Shown one piece after another: positions 1 to 9,690 of a stretch of DNA of 64,000 bases. Every line of letters starts with the position of its first letter. The first letter of the stretch is position 1. Location of the stretch: the NCBI GenBank assembly GCA_034429715.1, contig DAOUFR010000043.1:1-64000 (forward strand), written 5' to 3'. The notes under the pieces are model-generated. The model saw only the letters and a list, made by a program, of their open reading frames with translations, had not been told where the DNA came from and searched no databases. The stretch is from CAIMUM01 sp034429715 (GTDB lineage: Bacteria; Chloroflexota; Dehalococcoidia; GIF9; UBA5629). The position numbers and the translations under genes are program-made.

Positions 1-1452
1 CTCTTTACTGTGGCATTCCCATCATACGGCGGGCTGTGGTTTCTGGCGCCGTTTGCAGTCGTCCCCATGATCATCGCCCAGTATCGCTTTCTGCCTCGCA
101 AACAATCGGGCCTTGCCATGGGTATCACATGGTTTGTCTACTGGCTGGCGGTGGCTTTCCAGGGTACCCGCCAGTTGATGTACCCCTGGTTCTGCATTCC
201 CATCGCATTGCTCCAGGGATTATTCGGGTATTTCCTGGGAAGCTACGACTGCTATTTCAACGAGCGAACGTCCTTCCGCTTTTTCCTGCTCACGATGCCC
301 GCAGTCTGGACCGGATGGGATTTCCTCATGTCTTCCAATCCTATAACTGCCACCGAGGGACAAATCTATTACCTGCTGGCGCCTGTACCGGCCCTGTACC
401 AGCCGGTCAGCCTGTTCGGAAGCCCCGCCTTCGAATTTGTCATACTGGCATTCGGGGCCGTGCTCGGCCTTGCTGCAATTCGCATTATCGATGCCGGACG
501 TGGCACGGGGGGCGTGGAAGTGATACAGCCTGCCGTATTCAGGCGGGTCTTTGCCTGGGGGATGGGCATCACTCTGCTGTGGGTTATAGCCAGTGCCTCG
601 ATGTTTGCATACTCGCAATCTTTACCCAGGCCGACCGCGCGGGTCGCGGCCATTCAGATCGGCGCCGGAACAGGTTTCTCGCCGGTCGGTGTCGGCCACT
701 TCACGCCGGAAACCAGGGAAGTATACGAGAGGCTGTCGCGCGGGGCCGCTGTGGAGGGGGCGAAGCTGCTGGTGTGGCCGGAGCTCGGTATGGACTTCGA
801 TCCCCGTGTGACCAACCCGGATTGGGTCCCCTCCCTGGCCAGGGAAACCGGCGCCTATATACAGGCCTCCTGGTATATGACCGATCCCGATAAGACGCAG
901 CATAATATGGCCGGGCTGTGGTCGCCCGACGGAAAGCTGCTGGGCATCTACAACAAGCAGAACCCGGTGCTCGTCGCCGGCGAATTTTTTGAGCAGAAAC
1001 CCGTCTTCGAGGTCTATAACACGCCTTTCGCGCGTATGTCGATGATCATCTGTTTCGACTTTACCTTCTACGATATAAGCCGCACGCTGGCCGACAGGGG
1101 AGCGCAGATGATCGCCGCCTCGGTCGGCAACTGGTACGACATCTCAGCCGTCCGTATACCGACGGCCCAGTTCCGCGCTGTGGAGAACGGGGTCAGCTAT
1201 CTCAAGGGTGAGCTTATCGCCGGTTCCGCTATGATTTCTCCAACCGGTGTCGTGATAGCGAAGTCCGATCCTCCGACTGAGGAAGGAGAGAGCAGGTTCC
1301 TTATAGCGGACCTGCCGCTGGGGGGAGAAGGCACTCTGTATTCACGAATCGGCGACATCTTCGGATGGCTGTGCCTGGCGGGCCTGCCGGTGCGCGCGTT
1401 TTTTGAGATCTGGATGCGGAGGCCTTCAAATCATAAGGCTGAGCGTAAATAA
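1..1452 (+). CDS. lnt: Apolipoprotein N-acyltransferase (Lnt), 5' end outside the window
   Basis: The protein has an N-terminal hydrophobic half with several membrane segments (about residues 1-200, counted from the GTG at 10) followed by a nitrilase-type carbon-nitrogen hydrolase domain. This order is typical of Lnt, which N-acylates the terminal cysteine of lipoproteins at the membrane. The nitrilase triad is visible: Glu258 (WPELGMDF), Lys316 (YNKQNP) and Cys348 (MIICFDF). The frame is open to base 1 (Leu-Phe-Thr before the GTG), and Lnt proteins usually have a few dozen more residues here, so the gene probably begins upstream. It stands alone, with 257 bp before the next gene. A lipoprotein-like serine hydrolase at 45566 is one possible substrate (inference). 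Confidence 0.85.
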   Translation, partial: LFTVAFPSYGGLWFLAPFAVVPMIIAQYRFLPRKQSGLAMGITWFVYWLAVAFQGTRQLMYPWFCIPIALLQGLFGYFLGSYDCYFNERTSFRFFLLTMPAVWTGWDFLMSSNPITATEGQIYYLLAPVPALYQPVSLFGSPAFEFVILAFGAVLGLAAIRIIDAGRGTGGVEVIQPAVFRRVFAWGMGITLLWVIASASMFAYSQSLPRPTARVAAIQIGAGTGFSPVGVGHFTPETREVYERLSRGAAVEGAKLLVWPELGMDFDPRVTNPDWVPSLARETGAYIQASWYMTDPDKTQHNMAGLWSPDGKLLGIYNKQNPVLVAGEFFEQKPVFEVYNTPFARMSMIICFDFTFYDISRTLADRGAQMIAASVGNWYDISAVRIPTAQFRAVENGVSYLKGELIAGSAMISPTGVVIAKSDPPTEEGESRFLIADLPLGGEGTLYSRIGDIFGWLCLAGLPVRAFFEIWMRRPSNHKAERK

Positions 1453-1709
1453 GCTTTATAAGAGTGCATAGTTCGCATTGTCTTTATCATGATACTTCCT
1501 GAGGCTCCGACCTTCTGTTTATCTTTCCGTACCGTGCTGGGCTGACCAGCTGCCGGGGATACTGGCGCAGCTTTCCTTCTTTAAAGATGAAATGATATGA
1601 TAGGCTATATATCTGATAATTGAGGGAAAATGATCTTGTTTTTCGTATAGTGCAATATTGATTCCCACAAATAAATATAAATACCGTTAGAGGTAAGGAG
1701 TGTGATCTG

Positions 1710-3140
1710 ATGGCTGGCAGTACGGGTAATGGTTTCAAGCTCACCCTTGTCGCATTTGTCCTCGTTACGGCGGCAGCACTGATGAGTATACGCACATTCC
1801 CAACTCAGGGAGAGGTCGGGTGGCAGTCGATATTTTTCTGCATTCTTTCAATCATCATGTACCTGATCCCGGCATCCCTTGTCTCGGCCGAGCTGGCAAC
1901 CGGATGGCCGCAGGAAGGCGGTGTCTATGTCTGGGTCAAGGAGGCATTCGGCGAAAGGTGGGGCTTCACGGCCGTATGGCTCCAGTGGTTCCAGATGACC
2001 ATCGGTTTTATCAGCATACTCACGTTCATAGCAGCGACATTCTCTTTTCTTTTTAACCCGGCCCTCGCGAACAGCAAGGTATACGAGTTTATCGTGATCG
2101 TGGTCATCTGGTGGGGACTCACGTTCCTCAACTTCCGCGGCCTCAAGGCATATGCCCGTATCAGCTCCTGGTCGGTGGTATTCGGGACGTTCATCCCGGC
2201 TGCCGTTATGATCGGCGGGGGATTATGGTATGTCCTTGCCGGAAATCCGGTTCAACTGTCACTGCAGCCCGCCTTTTCAGACTTTATCCCCAACATGTCC
2301 TCTCTCTCGAACCTTGTCCTGCTCGTAACCTTCGTCTTTGTCTTCATCGGCATCGAGATGACCGCAACTCATGCCAGGGAGATCAAAGATGTTCAGAAGA
2401 ATTACCCCCTCGGCATCCTCATTGTCGGGATCATCATGGCGGTGGTGAGCATCATCGGTGCCCTTATCGTGGCAATGCTCGTACCGGTCAATAACCTCAA
2501 CCTGCTGGCCGGGATCATGCAGTCGTTCAGCGTCATCTTCACAAGCATCTCACTGCCCTGGCTCACGTTTGTATTCGCCCTCCTGATAGCTGTCGGCGCA
2601 ATCGGTCAGGTCTCGACATGGATCCTCGGCCCGGTCAGGGGCCTTTTTTCCACAGCCGCAGAGGGCACGCTTCCCCCCATCCTGCAGAAGCAGAACAAGA
2701 ACGGCATACCGACCAACTTGCTGATCCTTCAGGCCATCCTCATCACGTTCTGGGGCGTGGTTTACGTCCTCCTGCCCGGCGGCGTGAACAGCTCGTTCTG
2801 GATGCTCTTTGCGCTCACAACGACCGTCTACATCGTCATGTATTTCCTCATGTACGCGGCGGCGATCAAACTGCGCTACAGCCAGCCCGGCGTGAAACGG
2901 GCGTTCAAGGTCCCGGGCGGCAAAGCCGGCATGTGGATAGTAGCCGGATTCGGTTTTATCATGATGGCCTTTCTCTTCTTTCTCGCCATGCTCCCCCCGT
3001 CCCAGATCAAGGAAGGCAGCAGTTTTGTGCTCTTCATGGTCATCGGCACCGTCCTCGTAGCTGCCATCCCCCTCATCATCTACGCATTCAAGAAACCTGA
3101 ATGGAAAATCGGCAAGACAGCCGGTAAGAGCGGTGAATAA
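1710..3140 (+). CDS. APC-family amino acid permease/antiporter (paralogue 1)
   Basis: A 476-residue, very hydrophobic protein with about 12 predicted membrane segments. Its N-terminal half carries APC-superfamily features such as the LIPASLVSAELATGWP and GGVYVWVKEAFG stretches, resembling glutamate:GABA and amino acid:amine exchangers. An AAGGAG site lies about 9 bases before the ATG. It ends 20 bp before the best start of the decarboxylase gene and is closely similar to the permease at 5145, so the three genes form a decarboxylase-antiporter locus. The likely role is exchange of an external amino acid for its decarboxylated amine, which would consume an internal proton. The substrate is not known. 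Confidence 0.85.
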   Translation: MAGSTGNGFKLTLVAFVLVTAAALMSIRTFPTQGEVGWQSIFFCILSIIMYLIPASLVSAELATGWPQEGGVYVWVKEAFGERWGFTAVWLQWFQMTIGFISILTFIAATFSFLFNPALANSKVYEFIVIVVIWWGLTFLNFRGLKAYARISSWSVVFGTFIPAAVMIGGGLWYVLAGNPVQLSLQPAFSDFIPNMSSLSNLVLLVTFVFVFIGIEMTATHAREIKDVQKNYPLGILIVGIIMAVVSIIGALIVAMLVPVNNLNLLAGIMQSFSVIFTSISLPWLTFVFALLIAVGAIGQVSTWILGPVRGLFSTAAEGTLPPILQKQNKNGIPTNLLILQAILITFWGVVYVLLPGGVNSSFWMLFALTTTVYIVMYFLMYAAAIKLRYSQPGVKRAFKVPGGKAGMWIVAGFGFIMMAFLFFLAMLPPSQIKEGSSFVLFMVIGTVLVAAIPLIIYAFKKPEWKIGKTAGKSGE

Positions 3141-3162
3141 GCGGAAAGGAGTTGATACGGTG

Positions 3163-5076
3163 ATGGCAGAACAAAAGAAAAATAGCAGGAAAACTGTAGG
3201 TAGCCCAAAAAACCAGGAGAATGTTGAAGTAAAGGCCCTGTTCCTGGGGCCGCGGTCGGAAAACCGGGACTATTTCAAGAACATGCTGACGTTCATCATG
3301 GACGAGCATATGCACTGGAGAAGGGATTTCCATCCGGAAGATTCAAATGTCACCTCGGCGCGGGAGATGCGCAGCGAGCATTTTCAGGCCACGCTCGACC
3401 GCACGAGTGAGGTCCTGCTCGATCTCTCCGCCCGTCTCAAGCAGGATTCCATGCCCTGGTTCTCAGCCAGGTACCTCGGCCATATGAACAGTGACACGTT
3501 GATGATCGCCAACCTTGCTTACATGGCAACCATCCTCTACAACCCCAACAACTGCGCTTATGAGGCTTCCCCCGCAACAACGGTCCTTGAAATCGAGGCG
3601 GGAAAGGACATGGCAACCATGCTCGGGTTCGACCCGGAAACCTCCTGGGGCCATATTACGACCGACGGTACGATAGCCAACTATGAAGGGCTCTGGATGG
3701 CGAGGAACCTCAAGTCCTTCCCCCATGCCGTTAAAAAGGTGAAACCGGCCCTCGTAAAGGGACTCAGCGAATGGCAGCTATCCAACATGCCCGCGGCAAC
3801 GATCCTCGACCTCCTCGATAAGGTGAAAAAGGCAAAGTGCTTTGATGAGGTCCGGGACGAAACCGTCCGCGGGACCGGCGTAGGGCAGGGGACCCTGGGC
3901 GTCGTCCTTGTCCCCCAGTCCAAGCACTACTCGTGGGTGAAGGCGGCCGATGTCCTGGGGATCGGGAACAAGAACTTTATCGAGATCCAGGTGAATGAGA
4001 ACTTTCATATGGATCTCAATGTCCTGAAAAAGACAATCGATGAGCATGTTGCCAGGAAGATACCGGTCATTGCGGTGGTGGCCGTCGTCGGGACTACCGA
4101 GGAGGGGGCCGTTGACGAGATTGCGCGGATCGTGAAACTGCGCGATGATTACGAAAAGAACGGGATTTCCTTTTACTTCCATATCGACGCGGCGTACGGG
4201 GGCTATTCCCGGTCCTTGTATCTCGATAAGAACGGTAAATTCATGGAGTACGATGAGCTGAAAAAGCGCCTGAAAGGGGACGGTGTTTTTGTCCACGACT
4301 TCTCGTACCCGAGCAGGCTCGTATACGAGTCCTACAAGGCGATGGGAGAAGCCAACTCGATTACCATAGATCCCCATAAGATGGGCTATGTCCCGTATGC
4401 TGCTGGAGGCATCGTGATCCGGGACCGTCGCATCCTTGACCTTATCTCCTATTTCGCCGCCTATGTCTTCGAGGCCGGCGAGAATGCCCCGACGCTGCTG
4501 GGCAGCTATATCATGGAAGGTTCGAAAGCCGGGGCAACCGCTGCAGCTGTCTGGGCCAGCCACCGGGTCATCCCTCTGAACATCACCGGCTATGGCCAGA
4601 TCATCGGCAGGAGCATCGAGGGGGCCCGGATGTTCACCCGGGAACTTCTCAAGACCAGGAGTGTCAGGGTGAAGGGAAGGGAGTTCATTGTGGAGCCTCT
4701 GGTGGAAGACCCGGATTTCAACATCGTCTGCATGGCGTTCAATGAGAAGGGGAACACCAATCTCGACCGGATGAACAGGCTCAACGAGGCAATCTACGAT
4801 GAATCCTCGTATATCAGCGGGCCAGTTTACAAGAATGACTGGGTCACCTCAAAGACCGCGCTGAGCGATACCGACTACGGGGCGGCGCCCAGGGCATTTG
4901 TTAAAAGGCTGGGGATCACTGATAAGGAATGGGAACGGGTAAAATCCGTATACGTCCTGAGGATATGCGTCCTTAATCCGTTCATATCGCACTTCGAGCA
5001 CATCTCAGTGGTCTGGCAGCAATATCTCGAAATGCTGAAAAAGAAGATCGAACAGGCTATTGAAAACGAGAAATAA
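3163..5076 (+). CDS. Group II PLP-dependent amino acid decarboxylase, tyrosine-decarboxylase-like
   Basis: A PLP-fold type I decarboxylase of 637 residues. The cofactor lysine is Lys406 in SITIDPHKMGY, and the HIDAAYGGY stretch holds the Asp that pairs with the pyridine nitrogen. Length (over 600 residues) and many segments (GHMNSDTLM, YEASPAT, SKHYSWVKAADV, EGSKAGATAA) match bacterial tyrosine decarboxylases of the Enterococcus type better than the shorter glutamate decarboxylases. An aromatic amino acid is the best guess; another substrate is possible. The reading frame opens at a GTG at 3133 overlapping the permease stop, but a GGAAAGGAG site lies just before GTG 3160/ATG 3163, so a start there is preferred. 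Permeases sit on both sides. Confidence 0.85.
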   Translation: MAEQKKNSRKTVGSPKNQENVEVKALFLGPRSENRDYFKNMLTFIMDEHMHWRRDFHPEDSNVTSAREMRSEHFQATLDRTSEVLLDLSARLKQDSMPWFSARYLGHMNSDTLMIANLAYMATILYNPNNCAYEASPATTVLEIEAGKDMATMLGFDPETSWGHITTDGTIANYEGLWMARNLKSFPHAVKKVKPALVKGLSEWQLSNMPAATILDLLDKVKKAKCFDEVRDETVRGTGVGQGTLGVVLVPQSKHYSWVKAADVLGIGNKNFIEIQVNENFHMDLNVLKKTIDEHVARKIPVIAVVAVVGTTEEGAVDEIARIVKLRDDYEKNGISFYFHIDAAYGGYSRSLYLDKNGKFMEYDELKKRLKGDGVFVHDFSYPSRLVYESYKAMGEANSITIDPHKMGYVPYAAGGIVIRDRRILDLISYFAAYVFEAGENAPTLLGSYIMEGSKAGATAAAVWASHRVIPLNITGYGQIIGRSIEGARMFTRELLKTRSVRVKGREFIVEPLVEDPDFNIVCMAFNEKGNTNLDRMNRLNEAIYDESSYISGPVYKNDWVTSKTALSDTDYGAAPRAFVKRLGITDKEWERVKSVYVLRICVLNPFISHFEHISVVWQQYLEMLKKKIEQAIENEK

Positions 5077-5144
5077 TACGCATCTCTAGCGCCCGGCCGG
5101 AAAGCCGCGAGGTTGAAACGGAAACGAATGGAGCAGATCACGAC

Positions 5145-6611
5145 TTGAAAACAGTCATGAAGCCGGCATACCGGATGGGGCTTGCGGTCTTTACTCTGCT
5201 CACCCTCGCGGCATTGTTCAATATCCGCAAATACCCGACCATGGCGGTGACCGAGTGGCAGCTTGTCTCCTTCTGCCTGCTTGCCATCCTCCTGTATCTT
5301 ATACCGGCCTCCCTTGTCTCGGCCGAGCTTGCCACAGGGTGGCCTCAGACAGGAGGAGTTTATATCTGGGTCAAGAAAGCGTTCGGCCAGAGGTGGGGAT
5401 TCGTTGCGGTCTGGCTCCAGTGGTTCCAGATGACGATCGGCTTTGTGGCAGCCCTGACATTTATTGCTGCAACTTTTGCTTACGCGTTCATGCCGTCCGT
5501 TGCCGACAGCAAACTGTACCAGTTCATTGTCAGCGTTATCATCTGGTGGGGCATGACGTTTGTAAACTTCCGTGGGCTGAAGACATACACGAGCATCAGC
5601 TGGTCGTTTCTGATCATAGGGATGATGATCCCGGCGGCTTTTCTGATTGCAGGCGGAGCGCAGTATATCCTGGCCGGCAATCCCGTCCAGTTTACTCTCC
5701 ACCCATCATGGGCAGAACTTATGCCGGACTTCGGAGATATCGGCAGTATCGTCCTGCTGCTGACATTCGTTTTTCTTTTCATCGGGATCGAGATGACTGC
5801 AGCCCACGCCGGTGAAATCAGCAATGTCAGAAGGAATTATCCCCTGGCAATTTTGATCGCAGGGATTGTGATGGCGCTCGTGAGTATTGTAGGTTCCCTG
5901 GTAGTCGGGCTCATGGTTCCCCCCGCCAACCTGAATCTTTTGACCGGCATTATGCAGGCATTCGAAACTATTTTAGGCGGTTCATCATGGCTGGTCTCTT
6001 TAACCGCCATTCTGATAGTGATAGGATCTATAGGTGAAGCCTCCACGTGGATACTCGGGCCGGTACGGGGCATTGCCTCGACGGCGGTTGATGGAAACCT
6101 GCCCCCCTTCCTCCAGAAGACAAATACGAAGGGGATACCCGTAAACCTGATGATCCTGCAGGCGGTCTTCTTTACGTTCTGGGTCGGGATCTATGCAATC
6201 CTTCCCGGGGGAGTGAACAGCTCCTACTGGATTCTCCTTGCATTGACGACGATCGTCTATATCGTCATGTATTTTTTTATGTATGCGGCGGCGATCAAAC
6301 TCCGGTACAGCCAGCCCGGCGTTGACCGGCCGTTCAAGATACCCGGCGGCAAAGCCGGCATCTGGCTCGTCGCGGGATGGGGTTTTCTGGCCATGGCCTT
6401 CCTCTTCTTCCTGGCCCTGATACCCCCGAGCCAGATCGCGTTTAGCAACCTCTCGATCAGCAACTATGTGCTCTTTATGATCCTCGGTATGCTGGCCGTT
6501 GTTGCCGTGCCGGTGATAATTTACCAGTTAAGGAGGCCGCAGTGGCGGCCTTCAGCGCCGGACTCAACAGGTTCTGACCCTCCCCCGCCGGACCAGGCCG
6601 GTCGCGCTTAG
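5145..6611 (+). CDS. APC-family amino acid permease/antiporter (paralogue 2)
   Basis: A 488-residue integral membrane protein with about 12 segments, clearly paralogous to the one at 1710 over its whole length (LIPASLVSAELATGWP, WLQWFQMTIGF, FIGIEMTA and YSQPGV are shared). It begins with TTG at 5145, 11 bases after a GGAG; an in-frame ATG at 5157 is the alternative start. The C-terminus ends in a short hydrophilic Pro/Ser/Asp-rich tail not seen in paralogue 1. It lies 68 bp downstream of the decarboxylase, probably in one transcript. Two antiporters for one decarboxylase could mean different affinities, or import and export specialisation (inference). Confidence 0.82.
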   Translation: MKTVMKPAYRMGLAVFTLLTLAALFNIRKYPTMAVTEWQLVSFCLLAILLYLIPASLVSAELATGWPQTGGVYIWVKKAFGQRWGFVAVWLQWFQMTIGFVAALTFIAATFAYAFMPSVADSKLYQFIVSVIIWWGMTFVNFRGLKTYTSISWSFLIIGMMIPAAFLIAGGAQYILAGNPVQFTLHPSWAELMPDFGDIGSIVLLLTFVFLFIGIEMTAAHAGEISNVRRNYPLAILIAGIVMALVSIVGSLVVGLMVPPANLNLLTGIMQAFETILGGSSWLVSLTAILIVIGSIGEASTWILGPVRGIASTAVDGNLPPFLQKTNTKGIPVNLMILQAVFFTFWVGIYAILPGGVNSSYWILLALTTIVYIVMYFFMYAAAIKLRYSQPGVDRPFKIPGGKAGIWLVAGWGFLAMAFLFFLALIPPSQIAFSNLSISNYVLFMILGMLAVVAVPVIIYQLRRPQWRPSAPDSTGSDPPPPDQAGRA

Positions 6612-6691
6612 AGTTATCCCGTCTAAGCCAGGCTGCTCCGGATATGGACGGGAACTACCGATATCCGGGACCTGATCGTTCAGCACGAGTT

Positions 6692-6707
6692 CTACAGAGA
6701 GCTGTAG
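6692..6707 (+). terminator. Short hairpin after the decarboxylase-antiporter operon
   Basis: CTACAG-AGAG-CTGTAG is a perfect 6-bp stem with a 4-base loop. It is followed by CCCCTCATCTTTT, a weak T-rich stretch. A second inverted repeat (CCGGATAT...ATATCCGG, 6638-6668) lies just upstream. Both fall between the permease stop and the next promoter region, which suits transcription termination, but the T-run is poor. Confidence 0.4.
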
Positions 6708-6745
6708 CCCCTCATCTTTTCAATCATGCATAATTTTCCTCGCTC

Positions 6746-6773
6746 TGTGATACGTGTCACATTACCGTGTGAC
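6746..6773 (+). promoter_or_regulatory. CRP-type operator, copy 1
   Basis: The site reads TGTGA-TACGTG-TCACA, the canonical CRP half-site pair with 6-base spacing. It is followed by TTACCG and another TGTGAC, so GTCACA-N6-TGTGAC forms a second overlapping inverted repeat. The same three-half-site block, followed by the identical TGGCTTTACTGA, recurs at 14129. It stands 122 bp before the MBL gene at 6895 and presumably controls that operon. The CRP/FNR protein at 13354 has the matching recognition residues. Confidence 0.75.
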
Positions 6774-6894
6774 TGGCTTTACTGACAACCCTCTTCACCG
6801 CCCATATCATCAGATGGTTGGGTAGTGTTCAAAAAGCGGCGCTGCTCAATGTGCCTTGATTAAACGTAGTAAAGGAACGCAGGAGGGACGTACC

Positions 6895-7836
6895 ATGCCA
6901 CTATCCGATTTAAGAGAAGTAGACAGGCTTGAGATTACAGTGCTGGTGGATAACTATACCGACCTGCTTTTATTACTGAGCACGGATGTAGTTAAACGGC
7001 CCACACATATGAGATTCCCTGATGTGCCTCTGGCGGAGCATGGATTGTCCTGCCTTCTGAAAATCTATGCCGGACAAGAGGAACACGTGTTATTGATGGA
7101 TGCGGGCGTTACATCGTACTGTCTTTTCCATAATGCAAGTGTATTGAATGCCTCACTTGACTCGGTCGAGTCTGTCATCCTTAGCCACGGCGACTTCGAT
7201 CATATCGGAGGCCTCCCTGACTTCTTGAAACAGGTGAAAAAGGAAATGGAGGTGTTCGCTCATCCCGATGCATTTCTTGAGCGCCGTCTCAATATTACGC
7301 CTCTTGGCATGCTGGCCGATTTGCCAACTTTGAAAGAGGCATTAATCAGGAAAAACAAGGTGGTTATTCAGAAGAGAAGAGAACCTTCTTTATTGGCTTC
7401 GGATCTTGTTTTACTGTCGGGAGAAATCGCGCGCACTACCGATTTTGAAAAAGGTTTTCCCTGGGCTGAAGTGAAAGTCGATGATAAATGGGTTGTTAAT
7501 CCCTTTAATGACGATCAGGGAATCGCGGTCAATATAAAAGGTCGCGGGTTGGTGATTTTAAGCGGATGTGCGCACGCAGGAATAATAAACACCGTCAGGC
7601 ATCTGCAGAAAATTTCAGGAACTGATAAGGTCCACGCCGTTCTGGGTGGTTTCCATCTGAGCGGCCCGATATTCGAACCAAGCATCGGGCCGACCATTGC
7701 ACAAATGAAAGAGATCGGCGTTGATTACGTGGTGCCGATGCATTGCACGGGATTTAAGGCTTCCACACAATTTGCCTCCCTTATGCCCGAGCAGTACCTG
7801 CTGAATAGCGTGGGTACGACGTACGTATTCGCATAG
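6895..7836 (+). CDS. MBL-fold metallohydrolase, dihydropterin-phosphate-synthase-like subgroup
   Basis: A 313-residue metallo-beta-lactamase-fold protein. The metal motif is SHGDFDHIGG, where the second histidine of the usual HxHxDH is replaced by Asp. Later ligand-type residues occur in SGCAHAGI and MHCTGF. The order and spacing resemble the archaeal/bacterial MBL group annotated as 7,8-dihydropterin-6-methyl-4-(beta-D-ribofuranosyl)aminobenzene-5'-phosphate synthase; the true substrate is unknown. The start is set at ATG 6895, 8 bases after a perfect AGGAGG (6881-6886), not at the TTG at 6856. It is the first gene behind the CRP-type operator and precedes an acyl-CoA ligase by 74 bp. Confidence 0.75.
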   Translation: MPLSDLREVDRLEITVLVDNYTDLLLLLSTDVVKRPTHMRFPDVPLAEHGLSCLLKIYAGQEEHVLLMDAGVTSYCLFHNASVLNASLDSVESVILSHGDFDHIGGLPDFLKQVKKEMEVFAHPDAFLERRLNITPLGMLADLPTLKEALIRKNKVVIQKRREPSLLASDLVLLSGEIARTTDFEKGFPWAEVKVDDKWVVNPFNDDQGIAVNIKGRGLVILSGCAHAGIINTVRHLQKISGTDKVHAVLGGFHLSGPIFEPSIGPTIAQMKEIGVDYVVPMHCTGFKASTQFASLMPEQYLLNSVGTTYVFA

Positions 7837-7910
7837 GGCTTCAATAAAGAGGCGATTAGCTGCAACTGCAATTGTATTGCGTCTGAAAAACAGGTGAGGT
7901 GCTCATAATT

Positions 7911-9629
7911 ATGTACGAAAAGAAACCCTGGCTTAAATTCTACGGAGACGTTCCAAAATCATTGGACTACCCACGGGTTACCATGTACGAAGCATTGATG
8001 CAGACGGCGGCCCGCTACCCGCAGCGCCTCGCCTTTGATTTCATGGACTGCACATCCACTTATGAACAGTTTGTTAGAGATATCGATACATGCAGCAACG
8101 CCCTGGCCTCCCTCGGGCTGAAAAAGGGTGATCGTATTACAATCTCCATGCCTACTTCACCCCAGGGGCTGATCTGCTTCTACGCCGCGAACAAACTCGG
8201 GGCTGTTTCCAGCATGATACACCCGCTTTCCACGGCGACGGAGATTGCATACTATCTGAATATAAGTAAAAGCAGGTTTGCCCTGACTCTTGACACGTTC
8301 TACGATAAATTCCGGGAAGTGAAGGAAAAGACCCCTCTCGAAACACTGATAATTACAGGGATTTTCGATAGCATGACGGGCCAGGAGAAGGCCGGGGCCA
8401 ATGGCAGACATCCGGACCCCATGGTGTGCTGGTGGCATAATCTGATGACAGCGGACTATGCAGAGGCACCAAAGGTCAAAATGGGTACTGACGAACTGGC
8501 GGTCATCCTCTACAGCGGGGGAACCACCGGTGTTCCCAAGGGAATCATGCTTTCCAACTACAACTTCATCACGGAAGGGATGATGGTCTATGAATGGTGG
8601 TGCAAAGGTGTGGGTGGAATCAGTGAACAGCCGGTCATACTGGCCATTCTGCCTATTTTTCATGGGTTCGGCCTCGGCATCTGCTGTAACGCCATGTTCA
8701 TGGGCGGAGGTCAGTGCATCCTTGTTCCCCAGTTCACGCCGGAAATCGTGGCCGATCTCGTGGTGAAGAAACGCCCCAGCTTCCTGACCGGAGTGCCCAC
8801 GCTGTATGACGCTCTCAGCACAAATCCCGTTTTTCAGAACGCCGACCTCAGTTGTCTCAAAACCGCCACCTGCGGTGCAGATACCCTGCCCAGGGCTGTC
8901 AAGGAACGTTTTGAGGCTGTTGTCCGGAAACAGGGTGGTAATGTCACACTGATCGAGGGATACGGATTAACAGAGGCAGTGACGGGTATCATGGTCACCC
9001 CGGTCCATGCCTACCGTGAAGGGAGTGTGGGAGTGCCCCTGCCGGACATGCTGGCCAAAGTGGTGGATATTGGGACCACTGAAGAAGCGGCTGCCGGCAA
9101 GGAAGGCGAACTGTGCGTCAGCGGTCCCGCCGTCATGCAGGGGTATCTTGAGAATCCCGCGGAAACTGCTGAGGTGCTGAAGAAGCATGCTGACGGGCGA
9201 ATCTGGCTCCATACGGGCGATATCTTCAGCATGGATAAGGACGGCTATTTTTACTTTAAGCTGCGGCTCAAGCGTATGATCAAGTCCTCCGGCATGAACG
9301 TGTACCCGGCTCAGGTGGAAGAAATCCTTTACCAGCACCCGGATGTTGCTGCGGCTTGCGTTATCGGCGTGCCGGATGAGAGGCAGGTCGAGCGGGTCAA
9401 AGCCTTTGTCGTGCTTAAAGACCCCAAAAATGCCGGTCCGGAAAAAGCTGATGCCCTCATTAATTTTTGTCGCGACCGTCTGATCAAGTGGTCCTGTCCG
9501 CGGGAAATAGAGTTCAGAAATAGCCTCCCTCTGACACGGGTCGGTAAGATCGCCTTCAACGAACTGGAAAAAGAGGAGATTGCCAAACTCAAAAAGGGTG
9601 GCAAGTATATCGGTGACAGGCAAGCATAA
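7911..9629 (+). CDS. AMP-forming acyl-CoA ligase (ANL superfamily)
   Basis: A 572-residue adenylate-forming enzyme that activates a carboxylic acid to its CoA thioester. The P-loop YSGGTTGVPKG, the GYGLTEA motif, the LHTGDIF hinge-side motif and a C-terminal lysine context (LTRVGKIAFNE) are all present and in order. Length fits medium/long-chain acyl-CoA ligases. Start at ATG 7911 follows GAGG by 11 bases; the frame opens 12 bases earlier with GTG. It is followed by two dehydratase subunits, which suggests that the activated acid is a 2-hydroxy acid or a precursor of one. It differs clearly from the two mutually similar ligases at 52740 and 59566. Confidence 0.88.
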   Translation: MYEKKPWLKFYGDVPKSLDYPRVTMYEALMQTAARYPQRLAFDFMDCTSTYEQFVRDIDTCSNALASLGLKKGDRITISMPTSPQGLICFYAANKLGAVSSMIHPLSTATEIAYYLNISKSRFALTLDTFYDKFREVKEKTPLETLIITGIFDSMTGQEKAGANGRHPDPMVCWWHNLMTADYAEAPKVKMGTDELAVILYSGGTTGVPKGIMLSNYNFITEGMMVYEWWCKGVGGISEQPVILAILPIFHGFGLGICCNAMFMGGGQCILVPQFTPEIVADLVVKKRPSFLTGVPTLYDALSTNPVFQNADLSCLKTATCGADTLPRAVKERFEAVVRKQGGNVTLIEGYGLTEAVTGIMVTPVHAYREGSVGVPLPDMLAKVVDIGTTEEAAAGKEGELCVSGPAVMQGYLENPAETAEVLKKHADGRIWLHTGDIFSMDKDGYFYFKLRLKRMIKSSGMNVYPAQVEEILYQHPDVAAACVIGVPDERQVERVKAFVVLKDPKNAGPEKADALINFCRDRLIKWSCPREIEFRNSLPLTRVGKIAFNELEKEEIAKLKKGGKYIGDRQA

Positions 9630-9690
9630 TTGAGGCATACAAAGGAAACTACTGTGTTGACTATCGGGTAAAAGGATATTTGTTAAAGAT

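Noticed and set aside
36..893. Long open frames overlapping the lnt gene on both strands
   Set aside because: They have no family features or ribosome sites and lie fully over a well-supported gene; high GC content explains them.
1487..1795. Minus-strand frame across the gap before the first permease
   Set aside because: It overlaps the permease start, has no recognisable features and reads through the probable promoter region.
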